15,486 nt of DNA from Candidatus Sulfotelmatobacter sp. (lineage in GTDB: Bacteria > Acidobacteriota > Terriglobia > Terriglobales > SbA1): the NCBI GenBank assembly GCA_030151135.1, contig JASLEQ010000446.1:1-15486 (forward strand), written 5' to 3'. Under the pieces are notes generated by a model. That model made no database searches, had not been told where the DNA came from, and saw only the letters and a program-made list of their open reading frames with translations. Numbering within the stretch: position 1 is the first letter of the stretch; each line of letters opens with the position of its first letter. Made by a program: the position numbers and the translations under genes. This document shows, piece after piece, positions 1 through 6,745 of the stretch.

Positions 1-1
1 T

Positions 2-52
2 GAGATCTGGCCAGCGGGTGTCATTGCCAACGACCGCGTTTTCATCCTCTGA
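2..52 (+). CDS. Possible 3' end of an upstream gene (partial)
   Basis: From position 2 one frame reads 16 sense codons and a TGA at 50-52, ending in the residues VIANDRVFIL. Most third positions are G or C, as in the genes of this window, which is why I prefer coding. The tail is too short to name a family. If real, it lies on the same strand as the Tat-exported protein that starts 64 nt later, so the two could be co-transcribed. Nothing else supports it, and the open stretch could be chance. Confidence 0.4.
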   Translation, partial: EIWPAGVIANDRVFIL

Positions 53-116
53 AACGGCGACGGCTCGAAGGTTCCACATCGGTGTAATGTACAAGTCCGG
101 TGCATAGGAGCGAGTC

Positions 117-1601
117 ATGCTGAGTGGAGATCTCAACCGCCGCGAATTCGTGAAGATCACAGCGGGTGCCGGAGCGGCGCTGGCCATTCCAAATCGAGCG
201 GGCGCGTCCGATACGTCGAAGATGGTCGGCATCCAAGTGGGCGCGGTTTCATTTGTCGATGAAGGGACGGAACGAGTGTTGGACGTGCTGCAAGAACGCG
301 GCGCGGTGAACACCCTGTTCCTCGCCGTGTTTACCTATGGACGCGGGATCGCGGGCCGGCAGATTCCGGGACAACCGCTGCCCGATCATGGGAAGCAGGA
401 ATACGATCTGAATTTCCACGGCGGGAATTTCGCGACGCCCCATCCCGAGTACTACAAGAACACGGTGCTAAAGAATCTGCGCGCGCCCGATCACGGGAAT
501 CTCGACATCCTGGCGGAGGTGGTACCCGCGGCAAAGAAACGCGGAATGAAGGTGATCTGCTGGCTTGAGGATGTGTTCCGCACGGATTTGCCGAACATCG
601 AGAAGGTGCAAGAGCGCGATCTCCACGGACGAAATGCGGAGACACTTTGCGTGAACAATCCGGATTACAGAAACTTCCTCACCGGGTTGGTGGAAGACTA
701 CGCGCGATCGTATGACATCGATGGGATCATGTGGGGATCGGAGCGGCAGGGCGCGCTCTGCGACAGTTTGGCGCTGACCCATGACATGCCGCCGGTCGAT
801 CCAGGGACGGTGACGTGTTTCTGCCAATTCTGCCAAGCGAAGGCGAAAGAGCGCGGCGTTAACCCGGATCGTGCGCGCCAGGGCTTTCTGGAATTGGAAA
901 AATTCGTGCGCGCCTCTCGCGGTGGCAAGCGCCCGTTGGACGGCTACTACGTTCAGTTCTGGCGGATCCTGTTGCGCTATCCGGAACTCGCAGCATGGGA
1001 GATGCTCTGGACCGACAGCCTGCGCGAAACTTACGCGGCCATCTACAAGACCGTGAAGACGGCCAAGCCGACGGTTCCGGTGGGCTGGCACATCTGGCAC
1101 AACAATTCGTTCAATCCGATTTACCGCGCAGAGCAGGACCTTCATGAGCTGTCGAACTATTCCGACTTCATCAAAGTCGTGATGTACAACAACTGCGGCG
1201 GCGAGCGCATGGCGCTCTACGTCGACAACGCTGGTTCGACGATGTACGGCGATCTCACCAAGCAGGGCCTGCTCGACTTCAACTATGCGGTCATGAATTT
1301 CAAAGAGGGGAGCTACGAGCAGATTCCGCATACTGGGCTGTCGGCGGATTATGTGTATCGGGAGACGAAACGGGCTTTGGAAGGAGTGGCCGGGACGAAG
1401 ACATTGATCTGGCCGGGGATTGATATTGATATTCCAACGGAAGCCAACAACAGCAAGTGCACACCGCAGAGCGTGAAGGGCGCAGTCTCGGCGGCGTTTC
1501 GCGCGGGAGCGCCGGGAGTAATCCTGTCTCGCAAGTATTCGGAGATGCGGTTGGCGGATCTGAGCGGGGCGGGGGAGGCGGTGCGGGAGATGAAGGTCTG
1601 A
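117..1601 (+). CDS. Tat-exported TIM-barrel protein, glycoside-hydrolase-like
   Basis: This is a 494-residue protein predicted to be exported folded by the twin-arginine pathway. The N-terminus has NRREFVK at residues 7-13, then a short Ala/Gly-rich hydrophobic stretch and a likely cleavage near residue 30 (AGA-S). The start is set by AGGAG at 106-110, six bases before the ATG. The body looks like a (beta/alpha)8 barrel of the kind seen in putative glycosyl hydrolases: IDGIMWGSERQG (201-212) resembles a strand-4 segment with an acidic residue at its end, and a C-x-C-x-x-C cluster follows at 234-239, a pattern seen in uncharacterised GH-like proteins of soil bacteria. Other candidate active-site residues are the WLED segment (149-152) and WHIWHNN near residue 325. 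The substrate cannot be read from sequence; polysaccharide or glycoside breakdown is an inference. It could also be a non-catalytic barrel. Confidence 0.85.
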   Translation: MLSGDLNRREFVKITAGAGAALAIPNRAGASDTSKMVGIQVGAVSFVDEGTERVLDVLQERGAVNTLFLAVFTYGRGIAGRQIPGQPLPDHGKQEYDLNFHGGNFATPHPEYYKNTVLKNLRAPDHGNLDILAEVVPAAKKRGMKVICWLEDVFRTDLPNIEKVQERDLHGRNAETLCVNNPDYRNFLTGLVEDYARSYDIDGIMWGSERQGALCDSLALTHDMPPVDPGTVTCFCQFCQAKAKERGVNPDRARQGFLELEKFVRASRGGKRPLDGYYVQFWRILLRYPELAAWEMLWTDSLRETYAAIYKTVKTAKPTVPVGWHIWHNNSFNPIYRAEQDLHELSNYSDFIKVVMYNNCGGERMALYVDNAGSTMYGDLTKQGLLDFNYAVMNFKEGSYEQIPHTGLSADYVYRETKRALEGVAGTKTLIWPGIDIDIPTEANNSKCTPQSVKGAVSAAFRAGAPGVILSRKYSEMRLADLSGAGEAVREMKV

Positions 1602-1612
1602 ACTGAAAAGGA

Positions 1613-1636
1613 AAGGCCGCCATCTCTGGCGGCCTT
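1613..1636 (-). terminator. Intrinsic terminator of the LuxR-type regulator gene
   Basis: Perfect 9-bp stem (AAGGCCGCC at 1613-1621 with GGCGGCCTT at 1628-1636) and a 6-nt loop. Read on the minus strand it lies 18 nt past the regulator stop and is followed by TTTCCTTTTC, so it suits that gene best. On the plus strand no T-run follows, but the hairpin may also slow transcripts from the gene ending at 1601. Confidence 0.75.
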
Positions 1637-1654
1637 CGATAGCGAAAGCAGAAA

Positions 1655-2329
1655 CTACGGTGAAACGCCCGCGGGCGGTTGCGGCGCGGGGCTTGCTGTG
1701 GTCGCAGCTGCGGCTTCGTTCAGGATTCGGTGATGGATGGTAAACAGGGCCAGTTCCAACCGGTCCGAAACGCCGATCTTGTCATAGACGTTTCGCAGAT
1801 AATTCTTGATGACCTGTTCGGTGGTGCCGAGCTGCGAGGCGATTTCTTTATTCTTGTATCCCTGCACGATCAAGGCGACGATGCGCAGTTCTTTCGCGGT
1901 GAGGCGATCGCGGACGCGCAATCCGACCATATCGTTTTCGGTGAGTTCGCTGGGGACGGCGACGTCTTGGACCCAGGTTTCGCCGCGCGCCACTTTGCGG
2001 ACGCAATCGACGAGGGCCGCGCTGGTGACGTTGCGATAGACGACGCCATGCGCGCCGTTTGACATGTGCTTTTGCGCGCTTTCGCCGGTATCGGCCAGCA
2101 CGATGACGCGGGTTTTTGCGCGATTGGCGGCCTGCATGATCGCGGCGAAGTCGTTATGAAAGCCGGCAGCGGCCACGAGAACGGCGGCGCGGAACTTGTC
2201 GAGCGCCATGAACATCTGTTCGGGCGTTTGTGCCTGCGCGACGATGCGCATTTCATCTTCCACCGCGAGGACTTTCGCAATGCCCGCACGGAAGATTGCC
2301 TGGTTATCGGCCAGAATCAGTTTGAGCAT
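1655..2329 (-). CDS. NarL/LuxR-type regulator with degenerate receiver domain
   Basis: A 224-residue cytoplasmic transcription regulator with the layout of NarL/FixJ response regulators. Residues 1-120 form a receiver-like domain; about 140-205 form a LuxR-type helix-turn-helix (LTAKELRIVALIVQGYKNKE, then IASQLGTTEQVIKNYLRNVY), which is well preserved and should bind DNA. The receiver lacks its switch residues: the acidic pair is D8-N9, the phosphoacceptor position falls in VLVAAAGF (about A53) where families have VLLDLxMP, the conserved Thr/Ser position reads LAD (78-80), and the conserved Lys is replaced in VVYRN (96-100). It is therefore unlikely to be switched on by a histidine kinase phosphate. 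A Pro/Ala-rich tail (207-224) follows. The gene sits 32 nt downstream of the PilZ gene on the same strand, probably one operon; GGAG lies about 11 nt before the ATG. Target genes are unknown. Confidence 0.9.
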   Translation of the reverse strand: MLKLILADNQAIFRAGIAKVLAVEDEMRIVAQAQTPEQMFMALDKFRAAVLVAAAGFHNDFAAIMQAANRAKTRVIVLADTGESAQKHMSNGAHGVVYRNVTSAALVDCVRKVARGETWVQDVAVPSELTENDMVGLRVRDRLTAKELRIVALIVQGYKNKEIASQLGTTEQVIKNYLRNVYDKIGVSDRLELALFTIHHRILNEAAAATTASPAPQPPAGVSP

Positions 2330-2361
2330 GTTGTCAGCGCTCCAATATCCGGTTCACAAAG

Positions 2362-2691
2362 TTAAGAGTTGCGAACAAACTCGTACGAATCGATCACGCA
2401 AGCCACGCCGCGGCCTTCGCCGCCCTCGCCGGTTTCATCGGCGCGGACGACCCGGCCCTTGCACTGGATAGTGACGTTCTCCTGGCCGCCAGTCATTTCC
2501 GGCGGCAGCGTGATCTCGAATTCCACCGGTGAACCGATGTCCATTGAGGCGTCGGCGCGGATGTACACGCCGGCCGCACTCAGATTCCCGGTGACACCTT
2601 TAGCGTCGGCAGCAGTCCCGCCCTCGCCTTTATGAATCTTGATCGGCAATTCAAGCGGAAATCTTTTCCCGGTCCGTGCTTCTTCCCCCAC
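2362..2691 (-). CDS. PilZ-domain protein, putative c-di-GMP effector
   Basis: A small soluble protein of 109 residues from the preferred GTG start (129 if the TTG at 2749-2751 is used). It has the two PilZ motifs that bind cyclic di-GMP: RTGKR (the RxxxR motif) near the N-terminus and NLSAAG (the D/N-x-S-x-x-G motif) about 30 residues later, followed by the expected beta-strand pattern (VEFEITLPP; KGRVVRADE; GVACVIDSYEFV). Both motifs are intact, so ligand binding is likely. I prefer GTG at 2689-2691 because a perfect AGGAGGT lies just before it, although the 3-4 nt spacing is short; the longer form adds a low-complexity Thr/Gly/Gln leader. It is the first gene of a probable two-gene unit with the downstream regulator and diverges from the HtrA gene. 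The output is unknown; stand-alone PilZ proteins usually act by binding a partner. Confidence 0.88.
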   Translation of the reverse strand: MGEEARTGKRFPLELPIKIHKGEGGTAADAKGVTGNLSAAGVYIRADASMDIGSPVEFEITLPPEMTGGQENVTIQCKGRVVRADETGEGGEGRGVACVIDSYEFVRNS

Positions 2692-2694
2692 GGT

Positions 2695-2701
2695 ACCTCC
2701 T
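2695..2701 (-). promoter_or_regulatory. Strong ribosome binding site deciding the PilZ start
   Basis: On the minus strand AGGAGGT is followed by ACC and then GTG. It is a full anti-16S match and lies inside the longer reading frame opened by TTG at 2749-2751, which argues for the downstream GTG start. Confidence 0.65.
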
Positions 2702-2705
2702 CTAT

Positions 2706-2743
2706 GTTGACCTGACTGTTCGGTTGCTGTGAGTGGGGTCAAC
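2706..2743. repeat. 7-bp inverted repeat upstream of the PilZ start
   Basis: GTTGACC (2706-2712) and GGTCAAC (2737-2743) are perfect inverted arms 24 nt apart. They lie just upstream of the PilZ ribosome binding site, so they could be a protein-binding site or a leader hairpin. Chance is not excluded. Confidence 0.35.
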
Positions 2744-2762
2744 GTCGTCAAACCAAGCTCCC

Positions 2763-2780
2763 AGCGGGCTGGAGCCCGCT
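2763..2780. repeat. GC-rich hairpin in the PilZ/htrA divergent region
   Basis: AGCGGGCT (2763-2770) and AGCCCGCT (2773-2780) form an 8-bp perfect stem with a 2-nt gap, followed on the plus strand by TTTTATG. It lies between divergent genes, so it terminates no annotated gene. It resembles the other dispersed palindromes in this window and is probably a REP-like unit. Confidence 0.5.
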
Positions 2781-2836
2781 TTTATGCTCACGGGCGGTTA
2801 TATCACGGAAAGTTATCTGTGTAAAAGCCTGATAAC

Positions 2837-2850
2837 CCGTTAGTTAACGG
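2837..2850. promoter_or_regulatory. Palindrome, possible operator upstream of htrA
   Basis: CCGTTA and TAACGG flank a central GT. The symmetric site is 116 nt upstream of the preferred htrA start, in the shared region with the PilZ gene. The symmetry suggests a dimeric regulator site, but no family can be assigned. Confidence 0.3.
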
Positions 2851-2952
2851 TAGTAAGTAGGTTCCCCCTGCCCGCCGGAGGGACTGCAAGCCCCCGCCGG
2901 ACGGCCACACGGCCCGCACTTCACATGGTAGTTTTCTTGTGAGGAGTTTTTT

Positions 2953-2960
2953 GAGAGGGG
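2953..2960 (+). promoter_or_regulatory. Ribosome binding site deciding the htrA-like start
   Basis: GAGAGGGG lies five bases before the ATG at 2966. No comparable site precedes the GTG at 2939 in the same frame, and a start at 2966 gives a cleaner signal peptide. Confidence 0.6.
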
Positions 2961-2965
2961 CATCT

Positions 2966-4459
2966 ATGCCAAGCTGGTCGCCAATCCGCAGAGTTCATTC
3001 AAATGCTATTCCGGCTGTTCTTGTGATGGCGCTGGGCGCGATCTCTGCGGCGCAGAACGCAGGACCGAAGCCCGCTCCGCAGTCGCCGCCCGCGGCGAAC
3101 ACCGCCCCCAAGATTGGCGAAGCTCCAGACGTACTGGTTCAGCTGAATTCAGCTTTGGAGGGCCTGGCGGCGAAGGTGTCGCCGGCGGTGGTGCAGATCC
3201 TGGTGACCGGATTCGGGCCAGTTCATGAGCAAGACCGGTCACAGACGGCCCTGATTGTGCGACAGCATGCCGTGGGATCGGGAGTGATTGTCGATCCGAC
3301 TGGCTACATCATGACCAACGCCCACGTGGTGGAAGGCGCCCAGCAGATCCGTGTAGCGCTGCCCCTGGGAGGAGCCACCGACTCGACGGGGCTGGTTCCG
3401 ATCGGAAAACGCCGGATTGTGGACGCGCGCCTGGTCGGGCAACACAAGGAAACGGATCTCGCGCTGCTGAAGATTGACGAGAAGGAACTGCCGACCCTCC
3501 CGCTGATCAGCCACGAACCTCCTCATGTGGGGCAGCTGGTGTTCGCGATTGGCAGTCCCGAGGGCCTGCAAAATTCGGTGACCATGGGCGTGGTGAGCGC
3601 GCTGGCGCGGCAGCCTGATCCGAGCAAGGCCATGACTTATATCCAGACGGATGCGCCGATCAATCCCGGAAACAGCGGTGGACCCCTGGTGGATATGAAC
3701 GGGGCGGTAGTCGGCATTAATACGTTTATCCTGTCGCAGGGCGGAGGCAGCGAAGGGCTCGGATTCGCGATTCCCGCGCGCGTGGTCGATTTCGTCTACC
3801 GCAGCCTGCGCAAGTACGGGCACGTACACCGGGTGGAGATCGGCGCGAGCGCGCAGGACATCACACCCACGATGGCGGAGGGATTGAAGCTTACACAGCG
3901 GTGGGGCGTTATCGTGGACGATGTAACTCCCGACGGCCCGGCGGCAGCGGCGGGGTTGCAGATCCAGGACATCATTCTGAGCGCTGACAACCGGCGTATC
4001 GAGACCCTGCCCGCGCTCACCGCGGCTTTATACCTGCATCGCATCGATGAGGTCGTGAAGCTGGTGGTGTTGCGCGATAAGGAAAGGAAGACGCTCTATA
4101 TCCCGGCCATCGAACACCGGGACCAGATGGATCAACTGCTGGATGCGGTCAATCCGGAGAATAGCCTGATCGCAAAACTTGGGGTGCTCGCGATTGATAT
4201 CAGCGGCGACGTGGGCGCCAAGGTGAAATCAGAATTACGGATTCCCTCAGGAGTGATCATCGTGGGAAGGGCGGCCGATTTGATTACGCCGGAAACGGGC
4301 TTGCAGTCCGGCGACGTGATCCATCAGTTGAACACCACCAGGATCGACTCGGTCGCGACACTGCGGAGCGCGCTGGATGGGCTGAAAAGCGGCGATCCAG
4401 TGGTGCTGCAAGTCGAGCGCGACGACGGGCTGATGTATGTGAGTTTCGAGATGGAATGA
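2966..4459 (+). CDS. HtrA/DegP-family serine protease with two PDZ domains
   Basis: Predicted periplasmic protein-quality-control protease that degrades or holds misfolded envelope proteins. The 497 residues (from ATG 2966) begin with a Sec signal peptide: basic residues RR at 8-9, hydrophobic AIPAVLVMALGAISA, cleavage near AQNA. A Pro/Ala-rich linker follows. The trypsin-like domain carries the full triad: His120 in TNAHVVEG, Asp164 in KETDLALLKI, Ser237 in NPGNSGGPLVD. PDZ1 spans about 290-380 and PDZ2 about 400-497; both show the substrate-loop and GLQxxD/GLQSGD patterns. Length and domain order are those of DegP/DegQ. An alternative GTG start at 2939 would add nine residues before the signal peptide and lacks a good ribosome binding site. 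It is transcribed away from the PilZ gene and converges on the HD-GYP gene. Envelope-stress regulation is known for the family; no specific site is visible here. Confidence 0.93.
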   Translation: MPSWSPIRRVHSNAIPAVLVMALGAISAAQNAGPKPAPQSPPAANTAPKIGEAPDVLVQLNSALEGLAAKVSPAVVQILVTGFGPVHEQDRSQTALIVRQHAVGSGVIVDPTGYIMTNAHVVEGAQQIRVALPLGGATDSTGLVPIGKRRIVDARLVGQHKETDLALLKIDEKELPTLPLISHEPPHVGQLVFAIGSPEGLQNSVTMGVVSALARQPDPSKAMTYIQTDAPINPGNSGGPLVDMNGAVVGINTFILSQGGGSEGLGFAIPARVVDFVYRSLRKYGHVHRVEIGASAQDITPTMAEGLKLTQRWGVIVDDVTPDGPAAAAGLQIQDIILSADNRRIETLPALTAALYLHRIDEVVKLVVLRDKERKTLYIPAIEHRDQMDQLLDAVNPENSLIAKLGVLAIDISGDVGAKVKSELRIPSGVIIVGRAADLITPETGLQSGDVIHQLNTTRIDSVATLRSALDGLKSGDPVVLQVERDDGLMYVSFEME

Positions 4460-4463
4460 AGAA

Positions 4464-4493
4464 GCGCCGGCTTGAGCCGTGCATTCTTTTTTG
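4464..4493 (+). terminator. Weak terminator candidate between htrA and the HD-GYP gene
   Basis: CGGC-TTGA-GCCG forms a short stem just after the protease stop, with TTTTTT six nucleotides later. The stem is only four base pairs and the T-run is displaced, so this is a weak call. Confidence 0.3.
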
Positions 4494-4498
4494 TGAAA

Positions 4499-6424
4499 TT
4501 ACCGCGGGGCGGCTGCGGTCAATGCCTTCAGGTTTGTATCGGATTGTAGTTGAAGTTTTGCTGTGATCACGTCAACTGCGCGCAAGTCCTCTTGCGTGAA
4601 AGCGTCCTGTCCGGCGCGGTAAAGCGCCAGCACCGCGACCACGCGAGATGCGTCCTCGACTGGCACTGCCAAGGCAGAGCGCAGCGTGCTGTACTTTGTG
4701 GGATCGTTCAAGTATCCCGGTTCGACCGAGGGATTCCCGTTGAGAATGGCCTTGTGATTCTGCGCGACCCAGCCTGATAGACCTTCGCCCAGCGGAATCC
4801 GCAGTGACGAAAACAAGCGATGGTTATCGCCCACCGCAAATTTCGGGAACAGAACGTCATGCTGCGGACAATAGACGGCCATGGCATCGAACGGAACAAC
4901 GTCCTTCAGGCGGACCGACAGCAAGGAGAAGATGTCTTCAGGCCGCAGAGCAGCGCCGGCATTGCGTGTGAGCTGAGCAAGACCGTCCGCGATTTCCTGT
5001 GCCTGGGAAAGTGACCCCCGTCGATTCGCCGCCGAAGCCGTTATGCTGCTCGCCGCGGACTCCTCGAAACCGGCATCCGGAGCCGATCCGCGCACGATCT
5101 TGATATCGGTGGAAAGTTTCGGAGCAGCTTGCGCGGGTTGCTCGGTGGCGAGTTTTTCCAGCTCGATGTAGCGCCTTTCCAAAATGGCGACGACCTTGGG
5201 ATCAAAACTTTTTCCCGCTTCTGCCACGACGAGCGCCATGGCTTCATGCAGCGGCAGTGCTTTTCGATACTGACGGTCGGAAGCCAGCGCGTCGAGACAA
5301 TCGACCGCCGACAGAATTCGCGCGCCGATTGGAATCTCTTCGCCGATAAGGCCGAAAGGATATCCACTGCCGTCCCACTTTTCATGATGAGCCCGCACGA
5401 TGGGAACAACGGGATAGGGAAAATGAACTTGCTCAAGAATCTCGGCGCCGACTACCGGATGGATTTTCATCTTCTCGAATTCTTCGGGCGTGAGTTTGCC
5501 GGGCTTCGAGATGATGTGCTCGGGGACCGCCAGCTTGCCAATGTCGTGTAAAACCGAAGCCGCCTGCAAGGCCTCGATTTCATCCGCATTCAGGCCCAAC
5601 TCTTTTGCGAGTTCTACGGCGTAAACGCGCACTCGCTGCAGATGCTCGCCGGTAGTTTCATCTTTGGCTTCAATGGCCAGCGCCAATGCCTCAATGGTGC
5701 GCAGATGCAGCCTGGAGACTTGTTCGGCATGAACCTTCTCGCTCTCGAGTTTTCCCAGATATAAGCGGTACGAGCGATACATCAGGTAGATGGGCGGAAG
5801 TACCGGGAGAGACGATTGCCATCCAATGTGGCCGTTGAGGAAATGCACCACTCCGGCGATTGCCGCGCCCACCATGAAATAAGGAATCAGCCAGGAATGG
5901 CTCTCGCTCCAAACCTTGGCGATGGGCTTGTCTTCGGTGAGCCCGATAATGGTCGACGTCGCCGCCGTATTGCAGCCGAAATGTACGACGGCGGCAATCA
6001 AAAGGGCCAAAGGCCCGGGCGCATGAAGAATATGGATGGCGATAAATTTATAGCTGGCATAAGCCGCCAGGCTTGAGATGGTGACTTGCGAAAGGTTGAA
6101 GACAAGCTGCACGATCTTCAACCGGCGTGCGGGCTTCCAATAAAACTGCGCCAGGGTGCTGGCGACTCCGATGACCAGGGTCTCGGGCAGACTGAGTTCG
6201 AGGATCCCCAGCAGGGTGAACAGGAAGTTGACGGAAAGCGTGCCTTCTATCCCGGGAAGGCCGACCTTGAGCGAAGATGCCAGTAGCGCCGCTATCAAAT
6301 AGCTGGCAAATTTGACGGGATCGCTCGTCTGCCAATAGGCGATCGACAGCGCGAACGTCAGCGCAGCGGAGAGCGCCATGCCCGCGATAAAGGCGCGGGC
6401 TGCTATGGAACGAACCCCAGACAT
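4499..6424 (-). CDS. Membrane HD-GYP phosphodiesterase with C-terminal GAF domain
   Basis: A 641-residue inner-membrane signalling protein predicted to hydrolyse cyclic di-GMP. Residues 1-220 hold about six or seven hydrophobic segments with conserved-looking TLSVNFLF and LELSLPE motifs, a MASE-like integral sensor whose ligand is unknown. A short helical linker (220-240) leads to the HD-GYP domain (about 240-425): H261, HDIGK (293-297), KIHP (320-323), HHEKWDGSGYP (346-356) and a DxxDALASDRxYR segment. All metal ligands expected of an active enzyme are visible. A Ser/Ala-rich linker follows, then a GAF domain (about 475-632) with PLGEGLSGWVAQN and AVPVEDASRVVAVLALY typical of that fold. GAF after, not before, the HD-GYP domain is a less common order. 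There is no clear ribosome binding site. With the nearby PilZ protein it forms a local c-di-GMP theme. Confidence 0.92.
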   Translation of the reverse strand: MSGVRSIAARAFIAGMALSAALTFALSIAYWQTSDPVKFASYLIAALLASSLKVGLPGIEGTLSVNFLFTLLGILELSLPETLVIGVASTLAQFYWKPARRLKIVQLVFNLSQVTISSLAAYASYKFIAIHILHAPGPLALLIAAVVHFGCNTAATSTIIGLTEDKPIAKVWSESHSWLIPYFMVGAAIAGVVHFLNGHIGWQSSLPVLPPIYLMYRSYRLYLGKLESEKVHAEQVSRLHLRTIEALALAIEAKDETTGEHLQRVRVYAVELAKELGLNADEIEALQAASVLHDIGKLAVPEHIISKPGKLTPEEFEKMKIHPVVGAEILEQVHFPYPVVPIVRAHHEKWDGSGYPFGLIGEEIPIGARILSAVDCLDALASDRQYRKALPLHEAMALVVAEAGKSFDPKVVAILERRYIELEKLATEQPAQAAPKLSTDIKIVRGSAPDAGFEESAASSITASAANRRGSLSQAQEIADGLAQLTRNAGAALRPEDIFSLLSVRLKDVVPFDAMAVYCPQHDVLFPKFAVGDNHRLFSSLRIPLGEGLSGWVAQNHKAILNGNPSVEPGYLNDPTKYSTLRSALAVPVEDASRVVAVLALYRAGQDAFTQEDLRAVDVITAKLQLQSDTNLKALTAAAPR

Positions 6425-6745
6425 GATAAGTGCTTAAATTTTCAACGAATTGCAAGCGCAAGTCGCCGGAAAACACCCGCCGCTGATTACGAACGTTACG
6501 CCCGGTGTATCAACAATTTACAAGCGACAACTGTCTTCGGGATGCGTTAGACGCCGGAGGCGACAGCCGAGACGTTTTGTCCCGTGTCCCATCGATTGGG
6601 ACAAAACGCCCGTTGCGTTCCGCAACACGCACTCGCAACTCATAGAAAACAGAGGAAATCACCGTCGCAGGTTGGCCTCGGGCTTGCACATACTCCTGTC
6701 ACTGGGGTCCGGTTACTGCATGTGGGGCAGCTGAATGGGGGAATT
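6425..6745. other. Divergent intergenic region between HD-GYP and subtilase genes
   Basis: These 321 bp must hold the promoters of both genes. I see the nested palindrome at 6573-6608 but no convincing -35/-10 pair. A 94-codon open frame at 6450-6734 has no ribosome binding site and no recognisable motif, so I do not call it a gene. Confidence 0.6.
6573..6608. repeat. Nested palindrome with two alternative stems
   Basis: Outer arms CGTTTTGTCCC (6573-6583) and GGGACAAAACG (6598-6608) are a perfect 11-bp inverted repeat. A second left half, TGTCCCA (6585-6591), pairs with TGGGACA (6597-6603) across five bases. The right half can thus pair with either of two tandem TGTCCC copies. It lies 138 nt upstream of the subtilase start. 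Confidence 0.7.

Noticed and set aside
468..1331. Long minus-strand frame (287 codons) opposite the Tat-exported protein.
   Set aside because: High-GC shadow frame: no ribosome binding site, no domain, and the plus-strand gene has clear signal peptide and motifs.
6450..6734. 94-codon plus-strand frame upstream of the subtilase.
   Set aside because: No ribosome binding site, many Arg and low-information residues, crosses the palindrome and the likely promoter region.
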